Origin: Paramarasmius palmivorus
Lineage: Eukaryota; Basidiomycota; Agaricomycetes; Agaricales; Marasmiaceae
Direction of reading: 5' to 3'
DNA length: 64,000 nucleotides
Assembly: GCA_037176845.1 (NCBI GenBank)
Contig: JAYKXP010000056.1
Coordinates: 62,001-126,000 of the forward strand
The notes beneath the pieces are model-generated. The model ran no database searches and was not told the DNA's origin. It saw only the letters and a list, made by a program, of their open reading frames with translations. Positions 12,366 to 24,410 of this stretch are shown one piece after another. How positions within the stretch are numbered: position 1 is the stretch's first letter; each line of letters opens with the position of its first letter. Position numbers and translations under genes: made by a program.

Positions 12366-13528
12366 ATGTCCTCCCCATATCTGGGTACCGGCGTCGCACT
12401 TATAACTGGAAGTGCTCAGGGAATCGGAAAGGCGATAGCACTGAGGCTCGCCAAGGACGGATTCGATGTAGTGCTCAACGATATCACTTCTCAGACAAAA
12501 CTTGATCAACTACGGGAGGTTGAGCAAGAAATCCAGAGATCATTCGGGAGGAAAACGGCCATCGTGATGGCAGATGTATCAGACGAGGAGGAAGTAAAGA
12601 GACTGGTGGATCAGACTGTGGGGACACTCGGCGGGTTAGATGTGGTGGGTATCATCTTCAAATTTTCTTTGCATCGCTAACAGATCAAAAAGATGGTAGC
12701 AAACGCGGGCGTTTGTCCATCTGTTCCTATGATCGAAAGTACGAGATCGATCTTCTCTCACTTCTTCGGCTCCATGCGAATGATCCTCAGCATCAACAGA
12801 GACTTGGGAGCGCGCATTTGCTGTCAATGTGCGGGGTACTTTTTTATGTTACAAGTATGCTGCAATCCAGATGATCAAACAAGGCCGTGGTGGGCGAATC
12901 ATCGGAGCTTGTTCGTCAGCCGGCAAACAAGGAAGGCCAAATTCGATGGCGTACAGTGCGACGAAGTTTGCTGTGAGAGGGATGACGCAGAGTGCTGCAT
13001 GGGAAGTTGCAAAGCATGGGATCACCGTAAACGCGTATGCTCCAGGTATGTTCTCATGCGTTTCTTACCTTGATATCATGATATCTGATGAATGGACGCG
13101 TAGGCCCTATTGAAACGGAAATGAGTACGCCGCGCATTATTACCACTGCCATTGATATTTCGATTAACTCCTTTGATATAAAGTTTTTCAGTTGATTGAG
13201 GATAAGAAAAGAATCGATCCATCATTCTCTCCCGCGCAGGTGGGCGACCTAATGATGGTTTTTTTTTGGTGATTCGTTGCCTGACTATTTGTTAGTGGGA
13301 CTGTCCGACTGGAAGAATGGGCCAAGCCGAAGAAGTAGCTGCTCTTGTTTCATTCATCGCATCCAAGGACTCGAACTATATAACAGGCAAGTTCAAGTTT
13401 TGCTTGAATTATGATGCATCTCATTGAATGACACAGGTCAAAGTGTACGTGTATCACATCGGCATTTCTGCTCTGCTCTAAGTACCTCCGATCAGATGAG
13501 CGTAAATGGTGGGAGGTATTGCGACTGA
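12366..13528 (+). CDS. Short-chain dehydrogenase/reductase, diacetyl/acetoin reductase-like (SDR 1)
   Basis: NAD(P)-dependent classical SDR of 259 residues. Eight exons: 12366-12644, 12693-12738, 12800-13045, 13104-13124, 13184-13239, 13296-13386, 13437-13444 and 13496-13528. Motifs in order: cofactor loop TGSAQGIG, adenine-binding DVSDEEE, NAG, active-site Ser in [10 protein letters not shown], catalytic YSATK, NAYAPGPIETEM and the C-terminal NYITGQS/VNGG. The set and order match fungal and bacterial 2,3-butanediol/diacetyl reductase-like SDRs, but the substrate is inferred only. The intron after 13386 uses a GC donor (GCAAGT) and the seventh exon is 8 nt. The ATG at 12366 fits the usual short N-terminus before the Rossmann fold. 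Its closest relatives here are the SDR genes at 26.2 and 27.8 kb. Confidence 0.9.
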
Positions 13529-13681
13529 AGGGAAACATTCCACTAGCAATGTATCGCTATCAATAATGTACTTCTATCACCGAGCGCCGATAAACTTGGT
13601 GACAGCATGTGTGATAGTATACCATAGGAAGCACAGACGGAGATGTACATATAATGGTAAATTTCTGACCGCACTACTTAG

Positions 13682-14945
13682 TCACTCCTTCCGTCGCGAT
13701 GGCGCAAACTTCACTGCCAACCCAATCGCTATCACCAGTATGATTACAATGCATATGGAGAAGCAAATCCATCGCTTTTTACGCGCCGAACGTGCTATGC
13801 ATGGGGTTTGAGAAGCGTTGTTTAGCCGGTAATGGGGCAATGGGCTTACCAGACACGACCGCTTGCTCAGTATACGCCAGACCTTGCCTCGTATCGGCTT
13901 CAACATCAAGCACTGTCTTCTCCATGGAGACGAAGGAGAAATCCTGTTGCTCTGTTAAAGTGGCCATCTACCAGATGATCAGCACAATGAACAAATCAAG
14001 CTGTTTTACTACGTACGTCGTTCATTAGCATTGCGAGCTCGGCCATTGACTTCTCAAGCTTCTTGATCTCTTCCTGACGAGACTGCACCTCAGAATATGC
14101 ATTTCGACTTTCAGCATAACGACCAGAGTCAGAGACTAGCGCTTGCATGATAATTTGTCCACCTTGGTCGTTATCGACAACTTGCTTGACTTCCTCAGCA
14201 GTCGCATCTGGTTTTACTGCGGAAAGAACGACTCGGACGTCAGCGACTCGGAAGCCCGTGTAATAGCGACTGTATACATACCCATTCGAAATTGCCTCTC
14301 AGCTCTCTCCCTTACTTTGAACCGATGCTCCTGCTCGGTACGTTGATACTCTTGTAAAGCTTCGACAAACTTGTCCCGAACATGCGCCAGCTACCGAAAA
14401 CCATAGTCAGGAGAAAGTTGCAGGACAAGTTGTGGCAAAACCAACATACACGTCTCATTCTCATCTCTCCGTCCTGTTGAGTTATTCTTCCCTTCATACC
14501 TAATTCTCTCGTTTCAGAACTGATGCTTTCCATCCACCTTCGAATTCGGTTGCACAGGGCCCGCGTTTCTTCCACGACTTCATTTGCTTGATGATCGTCT
14601 TGGTCGTTGGTTATGCTATTCAGCGAGCGAGAACGTAATTCGGCAATTTCAGAGACGTTATTGTTGACTTGTGAAACTGATGCCTGGAGTGAAGTTATCT
14701 GTAAAAGAGTGAGAAGTTGGGAGGCCATAGGGCGGTGAGCTCGCCTACCTCGGTGAAAAACTGCTGCGTGGTTGATACTGCTTCTACACTGCCGATCTTC
14801 TCGTTCGCGCTCTTAAGCATCGATAACTCCGTAGGATTGGCTTGGGAAGGATTTTGGCGTTGGGCCTACCATGTTATTATTAGTGGGCTAGCGATTTTGC
14901 TCCGAAGTGACATACCCTCACTAAAGCAAGTCGATTGGTTGACAT
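13682..14945 (-). CDS. Plasma-membrane-type syntaxin (t-SNARE, Sso1-like)
   Basis: Qa-SNARE acting in vesicle fusion, probably in secretion at the plasma membrane. Seven exons (14945-14916, 14865-14749, 14698-14450, 14390-14282, 14216-14017, 13967-13850, 13794-13682) give 311 residues, the normal syntaxin length. The N-terminal Habc bundle starts at ITSLQASVSQVNNNVSEI. The linker KPDATAEEVKQVVDN and the block GRYAESRNAYSEVQSRQEEI lead into the SNARE helix (EKSMAELAMLMNDMATL, TEQQD), in which the EQQ supplies the zero-layer glutamine. The protein ends with a basic SARSARKKRW, one hydrophobic anchor (ICIVIILVIAIGLAV) and a very short lumenal tail. All introns keep frame. The 3' end faces SDR 1, about 150 bp away (convergent). 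Confidence 0.95.
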
Positions 14946-16461
14946 GCCAGGAGTGAGGGTTACAGTTGGTTTGAGGGCAATTTATGTATCTAAAAATTCC
15001 GCTGAGTAGGAGAGACACGATGAGTTACCTGCGGTGGTGTCTGAGCTATCTTTGAGAATTTCAGAACAGTGTCAGATACAGGAGGTATTTAGCAATTTAC
15101 GCGCCGGAACACCCTAAAACGGTAATACACAACACATCTCGTATACTTCCCTAGTCTTGCTCCGGTGTTATCCATACTCTAGGGTGGTTTTCGTGAATCT
15201 GAGGTTTCAGATTGAGTCAAAGTTGGTTGCGCCCCCTGTGTTCTGACTCTTCTGAATCGAGCTGACACCCATAAAGCAATATCCGGTTGGGAAATCTGCG
15301 GGCGCGATTCATTGCGACGGAAAGATAGATGATGTGCATCTAATGTGCATCAGAGTGTATTGTTTCACATGATGTAAAATTTTTCTCAAAAGACGCCCAC
15401 ATCACATGATTTTGGCACTCGAAGGGCGCGCCAAGCTTTTGGTATCATTCCTTGCTTCCTCAACCATCATGATCTCTTTGAGGTACATTCCAATCTACAT
15501 ACACCTCCGAATACCTTGTGCCTCTTTGGGCATCCGTACCTGTCCAGCTCCAAGGTTCAGGTCCCTCAGCAGACCATCCGCGTACCATTCATTGACATTG
15601 CAGTCAAAGCTCGGAAAAACTCGAACTGCTTCAAGTTAGTACTTTATAGTACTTTAACCCCAAGCCCAGCTCTGGTAGCTTATTCGTCGTCTACAATGTG
15701 TACAGGGACCTACAGGCACTCACGTCGCAACCATGAATGTTGCCTTGGTGGCGATGAAGTCTGCCATGACCGGTTCGGGACCCGGCTTTATATCACGTCC
15801 GTGTCAGCAGGCAGGCAAGGATGTTGGAATGCTCGCATTGTCGGACGATTTGCTGATATAGAGTTATGAGGACAGGCCACACCAGTCGCGCCCAAAGTGA
15901 TGGATAACTTCGAAGTTGAGAGTGTGTTCAAACCGTTCACACTCCACATATCAATATCTAAATGGCACTATCTGCGTCGTGTAATTGATTATGGGACTTC
16001 ATTTAGCCACTTGGAGATCCCTTCCCGCAATTAAGAGGCTCATGGTCGACGAATCCTTCATGCAACCTCGAGAGGGCTTTATGACACGTCAGGAACCCCC
16101 TTGCCAGAGCTTCAAAGGCACCTTTAACCGATATCGGAGGCGTACCAGGGATGCTCGTAAGTATTGATGCCTGAAAATTCCCGGAGCGACGTTTGCATTG
16201 AAGGGCAGCCTGAGGCGCTCATATGTGAAGCTTCTTTGATGGACCATTCAGATTGGCTGGACGGTTGGTCATCGGGGGAAAAAGAAGTACCAGGGGTATT
16301 TTTACACGATCCCGTTGCTCATAAAGGCCGCCCGAAATTTTACTCTCGTCTTCTCCTTCCCCTCGTGGATGTCTTGAGGGACCTTCTTGACATAAACTCG
16401 CAGAATTCGACTCCCGGGTCCTTTGTGGCAGACTGAGCTGTTAGGGATCGCGGTAATTCGA
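14946..16461. other. Intergenic region, divergent promoters; unassigned short frames
   Basis: 1.5 kb between the syntaxin start (-) and the DUF6533 copy 2 start (+). Frames around 15.5-15.9 kb and 16.16-16.44 kb (+) are open for 60-117 residues but match no family I know and do not splice into anything convincing. A small lineage-specific gene cannot be excluded. Confidence 0.4.
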
Positions 16462-18214
16462 ATGGACAAGCTACTTGAGAGGGCACTATCGGTGGTACAA
16501 ACAACTCGTTATGCTGAGCGTAAGTGTCGTACCATCCTGAAACGCTTCTACTGATCCATTCACAGTCGCTGCTACAACAATCATCGTATTCGACCACCGT
16601 AAGTAGCACGCAGCTGTTAGCCCCTGTTTCTATTGCTGAAACCGTCTCGTACACAAGTCATTACCTTTGACGACGAGGTGAGTCTTCCTCCACTCTACCA
16701 ATTCGATACATTAATATTCTTGCCACAGATCGACTTGATATGGGTGAGCTGTCCACTCGGTTCCGAAGGGATCCACGAAACGTTACTGAACGGATGTGCA
16801 GCGAAGCTCTTGGTCTATCGGAAAGATTCTTTTCTTTATTGTGAGTAAAGGTAACTCCGTCGATGCTTCGTTGTATAACCTTTTCCGTGTGCTCAGAATC
16901 GCTATTATACTCTTGCCTCTGTCATGTGCGTAAACTTAATGTCCTACGACCATACGGTCAGTGACATCCTTCTGACGCTTCTCGGATCCATCAGCATCAA
17001 TAACTATGGTACGTGCGCTTCCGTATCGGACTTACGCATTCCCATCTCAACCGGAATATCCTTGAAGCACTCTTTGGATCAACCCTCTCTGATTCGGTGA
17101 GTGCCACCATCAATATATCTCCTATAGGCATGGCGCTTACTTTGAACATTTTTAGTTGTAAGTGTTACCCACGAATGCTTTCATGAATACTAATGGGACC
17201 ACGTGAAATCTTCCATTTCAGCTGTAGGTCCAAGCTACCACATGCTCCTTCAGGAGCTAATTCAATCATAGGTCATCGGTTCTTTTATTGGCAAGGGTCG
17301 ACTGGACTCTTCGCGTGCATGATCGCGGAAGGTATGTTTTCGGTATCTTCTTAGCTCCACAGTATTGAATTCCCAACAGTGATACTCCAAATGCGCTTAT
17401 ATGCGTTGTACTTCCTAAACAGAAGGGTTTTGGCGATAATGGTCACAACGTTCATTCTAACATCGGCTACTGCAGCGACAATAATGGGCGTGACGCTATC
17501 TCAGGTATCTGGTAGGCCTCTAGTATTCGGCCTAGCATCTACACATACCGATAACATGCATACTCAGCTAGATCGAAAATTCCTTTTGTGTCTACGGAAT
17601 TTTGTTTCCCTTCCGGTGTTCCCCACTACTTTTATGCCTTTTGGATCCCTATACTTGCCTTTGAGACGGTGCTTTTTAGCCTAGCGCTATTCCGGGGATA
17701 CCAAACGTTTAGAACGAGTGGGTCGCCATTCCAGACCGGACAGCGGCTTATTGGGATCCTCATTCGAGATTCGGTCGTGTACTTCCTGGTGTAAGCAATC
17801 CGACTCTACTACAGATTACAATTCACCCTGATTCGCCTTTCCATACAGGATGTTTGCGACTTACCTCACAAATCTACTCGTTTGGTTAATCGACGTAGGT
17901 TCAAAAAACTACTTTCTGGGTTATGATTAAATTACTCTATCCAGATTGAATACCTTGAGGTCACTGTTGGATTCTCCGTTGCCATGTCATGCGTGCTAGG
18001 CAATAGGGTCATTATCAACGTCCGACAAGTTAATAAGGAAATGGAGAGAGAGAAGAGAAGTCGCACACGACGTACCGGCGAAAGTAACAGTGTTCGAAAG
18101 AGTACCGCTCAAGTCCAAGTGGTTGACTCGGATACATTGACCGACATTGAAATGGCCCAGCTGCGATCTATGCAAGTGGACTATTACCATATTCAAGAAT
18201 ACTGTGCGGAATAG
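16462..18214 (+). CDS. DUF6533-type multi-pass membrane protein (copy 2)
   Basis: Second member of the DUF6533 membrane family, on the + strand. The start MDKLLERALSVV at 16462 splices into LAATTIIVFDHLITF, then DDE, IDLIW, RSSWSIGKILFFI and NRYYTLASV. Together these give the family signature (FDHLxTxxxEIDLIW followed by NRY) across at least five very short exons. Later exons supply further TM segments, including VILQMRLYALYFLNRRVLAI followed by an Ala/Thr-rich helix near 17.4 kb, and FWIPILAFETVLFSLALFRG. The last exon (about 17.95-18.21 kb) encodes a charged tail with NVRQVNKEMEREKRSR. The same start-exon pattern occurs in copy 1 at 9.1 kb, although the proteins are well diverged. Function unknown; a sensory or receptor-like role is only a guess. 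Exon borders between 16.95 and 17.4 kb are approximate. Confidence 0.75.
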
Positions 18215-18651
18215 GATTGTAGAATTTAAATCAGTGTAAATTAGAACCGCCTAGTAGTAACTATCGATATAGCTGGCCATACTATTAGCACTGCTGGTCC
18301 TGGAGACTGGGCTCATAACTCTTTCTTGGATGAGCAGTTTGGTTTACCTATTTACTGCCGCTGCTACTAGACGCCAGTGGATCATAGGCCCACTTTGACC
18401 AGTGGAATTTGTTACACAAACTTCGCTCTCCAAGCTGAGGAAATTACCCTAGTTGAGATAAGCTCGGACTGTTGTAATCCCGCCATGATAGCGCAATCTT
18501 TCTCCACGCGCTTATCATGGTCGGCCGCGTGCCTGCCGCTCCGGCTGTTTTCCGACAAATAAGATCACGTGGTGAGTTTCTCTCTCACCACTGCGGTGAT
18601 GTCGAAATTTTTGCCCGGTCCATTCACATCTCTTTCTCGTCTATTCAATCC
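18215..18651. other. Intergenic spacer upstream of MFS gene
   Basis: 437 bp between two + strand genes, presumably the promoter and 5' UTR of the transporter. Nothing else can be assigned. Confidence 0.5.
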
Positions 18652-20814
18652 ATGTCAGATGAAAGGACGCCGCTCTTCAACAGGCAGGATGGTATTCCGA
18701 ATCATGGCTCGATACCATCATCGGAACAACCAGCCAGAGAGGTTACAGGAGGTGATGAGGACGGTGTAGATGAGATAATGAAATCACCCAGGAATCTTTT
18801 GTTGGTGGTGAGTAGTTCGTGTTTTTTTTGAACGCTGTCGGCTCAACTGTATGTTTCCTTACCAGGTAGCACCCATGTCCATAGGCATATTCCTCGCTGC
18901 GACGGACCAGACGATCGTTCTTGCGTGTTCGTTCAATCTCCTTGGAATATGAAGGGAAACTCAGTTCTTCGACAGCATACGCCGCGATAGGCAGTGAACT
19001 CAAACAACTTCAGAAGACTAGCTGGCTTGCGACAGGATACATGTTGACATTAACCAGTTTCCAGTACGCCTGCATCACATCGCCCTCGTGTTGCATTACT
19101 AATTTGCTATTGGTACCCAGGCCGCTGTACGGGAAACTCAGTGACATTTTCGGAAGAAAGCCTTGCTTACTTGTTGCGTACTGCATCTTCGGCATCGGCT
19201 GTTTGCTCTGTGGTCTCTCGAAAACAATGGATCAACTAATCTGGTCTCGAGCTCTGGCTGGTGTCGGAGGCGGCGGGATGTCAACGTCAGACTCATCTTT
19301 CTTGCATGCATCCTATAAACTTATCCTTGATTCCTTAGTGTCGTCAGCATCATCATGTCAGATATTGTTCCCCTTCGCTCACGAGGAACATGGCAAGGTG
19401 TGTTAGGCTACCTGATCCTCCATCAGAAAGCTCATTGAGGCCTCCTAGGTATCATCAACATTGTCTTCGCCACGGGTTCTTCTGTGGGCGCTCCGCTCGG
19501 TGGTCTTCTGGTTGATAGCATTGGTTGGCGATGGTGCGTGGGCTGCGTAGCAACTTTTGATGAGCCTATTCTTACCTGTCTTTATAATCAGGTCCTTTTT
19601 CATTCAATGCCCGGCTGTCGTTGTAGCAATCACCTCAGTAGGATTGGCTCTTGACCTTCCTCTGCCCGAAACCTTGGACTTCAAGGCAAAGATTCAAAGA
19701 GTCGACTTTGGGGGTGCTATAACCCTCGTTCTTACGATATTCTTCTTCCTCTATGGGCTAGAGCGTGGTGGAAACTTGTCATGGAAGGACCACTATACCA
19801 TTGGTGCTCTCGTTGCTTCCGTCATACTCTTCCTCCTATTTGGGGCTATCGAGATGGAATGGGCGAGGGAACCTTTCGCTCCTAAACGAATTATCGTTAA
19901 TCGAAGTTTGATAGCAAGTTACTTGGTCAATTTCTTCGGCGTTGCGTCACAAATGGCGATGTTATTCCATGTCTCCCTTTACTTGCAGGCAGTCAGAAGC
20001 ATGTCTCCCTCAGAAGCCGGACTATGGCTTGTCCCAAGCATCTTTGGTGGCGTATCGGGGAGCTTGATAGGAGGCTTGGTAATCCAGGCTACCGGGAAAT
20101 ACTATTGGGTGACCGTTGCTGGCTACTTCTTGCAGGCCATTGGACAGTTAAATCTTACATTGAGCGCTGGAGTACTATTCACGTCAGTAATCGCCATCAC
20201 TGTTGGTATGTGTTTCTTTGCCTTCCCAACGACATCGTTTTGATGTTCCATAGGTCTCCTTGTCTCTGGATTTGGAAACGGTTCGTTCTATCTATTCTAA
20301 GTTGCGGTTCCTTAGGAGCTAACTTCACTACAGGTGGTGGCATTACGACCAGTCTTATTGCTCTGATTTCCAATGCTGGTCATTCAGATCAGGCAATTGC
20401 AACTGCAGGTCTGTTGTCTACTCCACGTCTCATCAAGCATCGACTAAATAACTGTCTAGTATCTTATCTCTTCCGCTCGCTGGGTTCAGTGGTCGGTCTC
20501 TCTATTGGGAGCACTATTTTACAAGATTCTTTGCGCAGTACTCTCCGAAAAAGTCTCACTGGTCATGATATCGACTTGGTATACGCCAACTTTTCTCTCA
20601 TCCTGACATGATGCTGATAATTCTTTAGATCGTGAAACGAGTGCGGGAGTCCCTCAAGTATCTGGATGAACTTGACCCCCACACTAAATCAATCGTCAAA
20701 AGCTCTTATGAGAGTTCTATCCACTTAACTATGTGGTTCAGTGTTGGGCTCGCGGTATGCGCCTTTGTTTCCTCGCTTTTCATCATAGAAAAACCGTTGG
20801 CGTCGCGAGCTTGA
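18652..20814 (+). CDS. MFS transporter, 14-TM DHA2-type (drug:H+ antiporter / vacuolar amino-acid-type)
   Basis: Multi-pass proton-coupled transporter. Eleven exons read cleanly: 18652-18807, 18866-18924, 18965-19063, 19121-19285, 19339-19397, 19449-19533, 19592-20205, 20254-20280, 20334-20408, 20460-20578 and 20639-20814. A hydrophilic N-terminus (MSDERTPLFNRQDG) precedes TM1 with FLAATDQTIVLA, the DHA2 D1-type motif. The loop 2/3 motif is GKLSDIFGRKP and TM5 shows the antiporter-type signature (GSSVGAPLGGLLVDSIGWRW). Later come FLYGLERGGNLSW and a long set of TM helices ending at SSLFIIEKPLASRA. The layout resembles fungal Vba-type and multidrug DHA2 carriers. The substrate is unknown; lying amid metabolic genes is compatible with metabolite export but does not prove it. 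Confidence 0.92.
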
Positions 20815-21099
20815 CTAGAATGTATATAGACACATAGGAGCAATGCATTTCAACATATTGATGTGTCACAAGCTCACTTGCTTGAGGAGACTTGCTTCCA
20901 TTTCACGCTATTGAACGGCGATGACATCACCTGACGACACTAACTAGGTCACGAAGCTCTCATAGCGAAATTATTGGAGACAGTTGACCGAAGGTATGCG
21001 AATGATTCTCGTACAATGTGATGAACTCACTGTGACCACTGTAGACCCTATCACCGAATGTGTACGGTTATAAACCCCAGGAAAATATTGAAAACATTC

Positions 21100-21821
21100 A
21101 TGGCACCCTTTACGCATATCCTACTTTTCTTCCTCGCGGCGACCTTTGCGGTTTCGGTGTCTATTCCCTTGAGACTTAGTATCGATGATGTCAAGACGGA
21201 CCTTTCGAAGATTTCGGACCAGGTCACCTCCCTCAATGGCAAGATCCAGGCATTTCCCGACTCAGGAGGCAAACTCTCTGATGCTCTAGTACGCGACCTC
21301 TTTCCTGATTCGTTTCGTTTTCCTCAGTGATGCTACCAATTCCAGGCTATTCACCAAGGTGCCCAAGACCTAGCGAAATCGTTAGATCAGGGTACAACTG
21401 ATGTCAAGGTGCGTGTACGCCTCGCACTTGTCGTATATATATCTGCTAACATGCTTTAGAATACGCCATCTGTTTCAGAGTTTGATGGAGAGGCTATCCT
21501 CGATCAAGTCCAAGGCTTCCAGCCTACCATCATATCGGCGCTTGAAGGGATTGCACAAAAGAGAAAGGCGTTCGATTCGCTCCCGGTCGCTGGTATAACA
21601 AAGCTGGCAAAGCAAGATCTCGCTGTCTTAAGTAACAGCACGGGATCATTCGAGAATGCTCTCATTGCTGCGGCGCCGGTGAGTACTTTTGGCTGCTGTT
21701 ATTTCTTTCTCAATACTGAACCTAACCCTAGACTGACGCTCTGAAATCCAAGGCGCAGAGCGTAGCTGATTCTATTAATCAGGCTATTGCGAAGGCCCAA
21801 GCGGCATATGCTAATGCTTGA
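21100..21821 (+). CDS. HsbA-like secreted protein (copy 2)
   Basis: Predicted secreted protein of 186 residues. Exons 21100-21288, 21346-21408, 21460-21678 and 21732-21821 are in frame with GT-AG introns. The signal peptide (MAPFTHILLFFLAATFAVSV) is followed by the family core DDVKTDLSKISDQVTSLN, QAFPDSGG and the 63-nt exon AIHQGAQDLAKSLDQGT. Next come FQPTIISALEGIAQKRKAFD, ITKLAKQDLAVL and the terminal Ala-rich helix INQAIAKAQAAYANA. It is all-helical and Cys-free. An upstream in-frame ATG at 21058 would place a charged segment before the signal peptide, so I prefer 21100. It begins a run of three same-strand paralogs. Confidence 0.88.
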
Positions 21822-22452
21822 GCAGCTCCTCTCATCTACCATAAGTAGTTTACACAGAATTTTCTGTCCTGAACACTTGCGCTGCTATAGATGCTTACCT
21901 TTAGGTTTGTCGTTCAATTTTTGGTGCCCGCGTTATTTTGCTCTTAGCCGAATTAGCCGCGTCAAAATATTGACCCTCAAGGTGATACCATATAGCGATA
22001 TCAAAATAACGACGCTTGTGAATGGTACGTGGGTTTCAATATTTTGAAGCTACATGGACTCCTCGTACACACGCCGGTCTCATTTCCCAAAGCTTCTTGA
22101 TGGAAATGGTGATGGTGATGCTATTTTCTCATGCCATTCATGCTACTCGCGCTGCAACCGCTTCATGACATTCATATCAAACCCATTTTCAGCTATTCCT
22201 TCAGATGAACGTGTGGTTCCTTCATCAAATCTTCCTCGGATGACCAAAGCTCATTGAAACAGCCAGGCACGACATACACGACAGGTAAATCTCATCTTTC
22301 GCTAGTACCCACGGAGACATGCTAACGCTGGTTTAGGTCTTTCTTTCGCTCAAGGCTGAAATGATCTGGGATGAGGAATCGCTATAAAAGCTTGCATCTG
22401 TAAAGTCTCGGTGGTAGGCAATTACTGAGCTCCGTCTCCCGGGTCAGGTCAA
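21822..22452. promoter_or_regulatory. Spacer with TATA box for HsbA copy 3
   Basis: 631 bp between paralogs. A good TATA box (TATAAAAG, 22383-22390) lies about 65 bp before the ATG at 22453, consistent with a strongly expressed secreted protein. The rest shows nothing assignable. Confidence 0.6.
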
Positions 22453-23172
22453 ATGGCACCATTCACCACAATTTTCGCCTTCTTTCTAGTGTTCACCGCG
22501 GTATTTGCGACACCTGTCAAGCGTACTGTTGCCCAAGTGGAAGCGGATATTGCGACCATTTCTAGTCAGGTCACGTCACTCAATAACAACATCCAGAGCT
22601 TCCCTAATAGCGGAGGCAGCCTTGTTAATGCATTGGTACGTGTTCTCTATTCGCCAGTCTTTCGCACTCGACAAAACCATTCACTTTTCAAAAAGGCCAT
22701 TCACAATGCTGCCGTCGCTCTCGAGAGCTCGATCACTAAGGGTACTACTGACGTGCAGGTGATTGTGTATGCCTGAGTATCTGATGCGTGCTAACCCAAT
22801 GTATCCGTGCAGAATACCGGCGCATTCAGTGAAGCAGACGGACAAACGATCATCCAGTCTGTTCAGGCCATACAGCCTACTATCATCTCCGCACTCAACG
22901 GTATCGCTGCGAAGAAGCCTGCATTTGACGCACTCCCTCTTGGCGGAGTATCCGCACTAGTGAAGCAGGATCTCGCAACCTTGGGGTCGGATACGATGGC
23001 CTTTGAGAATGCTTTGACTGCCAGTGCGCCGGTGAGTTCTTTCCTTGTCCAGAATCAAATGGTCTTCTCATAATGTTTTCCGTAGGCGGATCTCAAGAGC
23101 GCTGCGCAGAGTATATCTACTGCTATTAACGCAGCGATTGCCAATGCCCAGGCCGCGTATGCAAACGCTTGA
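22453..23172 (+). CDS. HsbA-like secreted protein (copy 3)
   Basis: Predicted secreted protein of 183 residues. Exons 22453-22635, 22696-22758 (63 nt), 22813-23031 and 23086-23172. The signal peptide MAPFTTIFAFFLVFTAVFA is followed by TPVKR, a possible KR processing site, and then VAQVEADIATISSQVTSLN, FPNSGG, AIHNAAVALESSITKGT, IQPTIISALNGIAAKKPAF and ALVKQDLATL. The end is AINAAIANAQAAYANA. It is the most family-typical copy and is nearly colinear with copy 4. Cell-wall or surface-active function is inferred from HsbA; activity has not been shown for basidiomycete members as far as I know. Confidence 0.92.
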
Positions 23173-23503
23173 GTCACCAAGTCGGATTACGAGTTGCATG
23201 TCAAGTAACACTTACGACGAATCACGGAAACGTTCACTCTTTCATTCTCATGGCTGTGCGATCATCATGTTCTTCTCCACAATCTCCAGATGAAGGCAAC
23301 TTCGGCTAGATGAATGATTCACAATAGCGATTCTTGCATTAACTTTCCCCTTTTCATCACAAGGAGTCACCTCCGTTGCGAGTGTCCTGCAAGATAGCTG
23401 CCCATAGATTTGTTTCAGGAAACATTTATAACGCAGATGCAACATCTCAATAACCATAACTCTCTTCGTTGACACCAGCCTCCTCTTTGATTAGTACAGA
23501 AAA

Positions 23504-24238
23504 ATGGCACCAGTCACATCCTTCCTCGTCTCCTTGCTCGTTGCTTCGCAAGCTGCTTTTACCTCCGCAGCCCCATTCGAAAAGCGCACTGTTGAACAAG
23601 TCAAGGCCGACATTGCGACGATATCCAGCCAAGTTGCAACACTGAACAAGAACATACAAGCGTTCCCCAACTCTGGTGGTAGTATTTCGGGTGCTTTAGT
23701 ATGTCAATGAGATTATGCTGTAGCGTGGCGATGGTGACTCACTATACTACTATCTTAGGCCATCCACAGCGGTGCCATTACTCTGGCAAATTCCATCAGC
23801 AAAGGTACTGCAGATGTCAAAGTAAGATCCTTTAGCTTGAATAGACCAAGGCAAGTCCTCACGATTCACAGAACACTACTGGGGTATCTTCCTCCGACGC
23901 CCAGTCAATTCTCCAGTCCGTACAAGGTTTTGAACCCACTATCAAGTCCGCACTGGATGGGATCGCAGCAAAGAAGCCCGCTTTCGATGCTATGCCTATC
24001 GGTGGTATCTCCAAGTTGGCTAAACAGGATCTAGCAACTCTCGGTAACAACACCTCAGCATTTGCCCAACAGCTGGTGAATAGTGCTCCGGTCAGCCTTT
24101 TTTCATCACAAGGAGTCATGATTCGCGTACTGATGACATTGAATGATCCAGACAAATATGAAGAGCACAGCGCAATCCATTGCGAACGACATTAACGCTG
24201 CATTCGCAAAAGCACAGGCTGTTTATGCAAACGTATGA
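23504..24238 (+). CDS. HsbA-like secreted protein (copy 4)
   Basis: Predicted secreted protein of 187 residues. Exons 23504-23698, 23759-23821 (63 nt), 23872-24090 and 24152-24238. The signal peptide (MAPVTSFLVSLLVASQAAFT) and the propeptide-like FEKR precede VEQVKADIATISSQVATLN, FPNSGG, AIHSGAITLANSISKGT, FEPTIKSALDGIAAKKPAF, ISKLAKQDLATL and INAAFAKAQAVYANV. A TTTATAA element about 75 bp upstream may be its TATA box. The gene is tandem with copies 2 and 3, with spacers of 331-631 bp. Confidence 0.9.
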
Positions 24239-24410
24239 AGGACACAGATCGTGGAACAATAACTTTATCCCATCCGAATGATACATAATACTGTACATAT
24301 CTGTACATACATAGAGCACAGATGATAGCGTAGGCTCTCTACAAAGTCCATTACATGCACCGCGTTCAACGCGGAATATGGTAATTGTCCGTAGTGGTGG
24401 ATAACACGAG

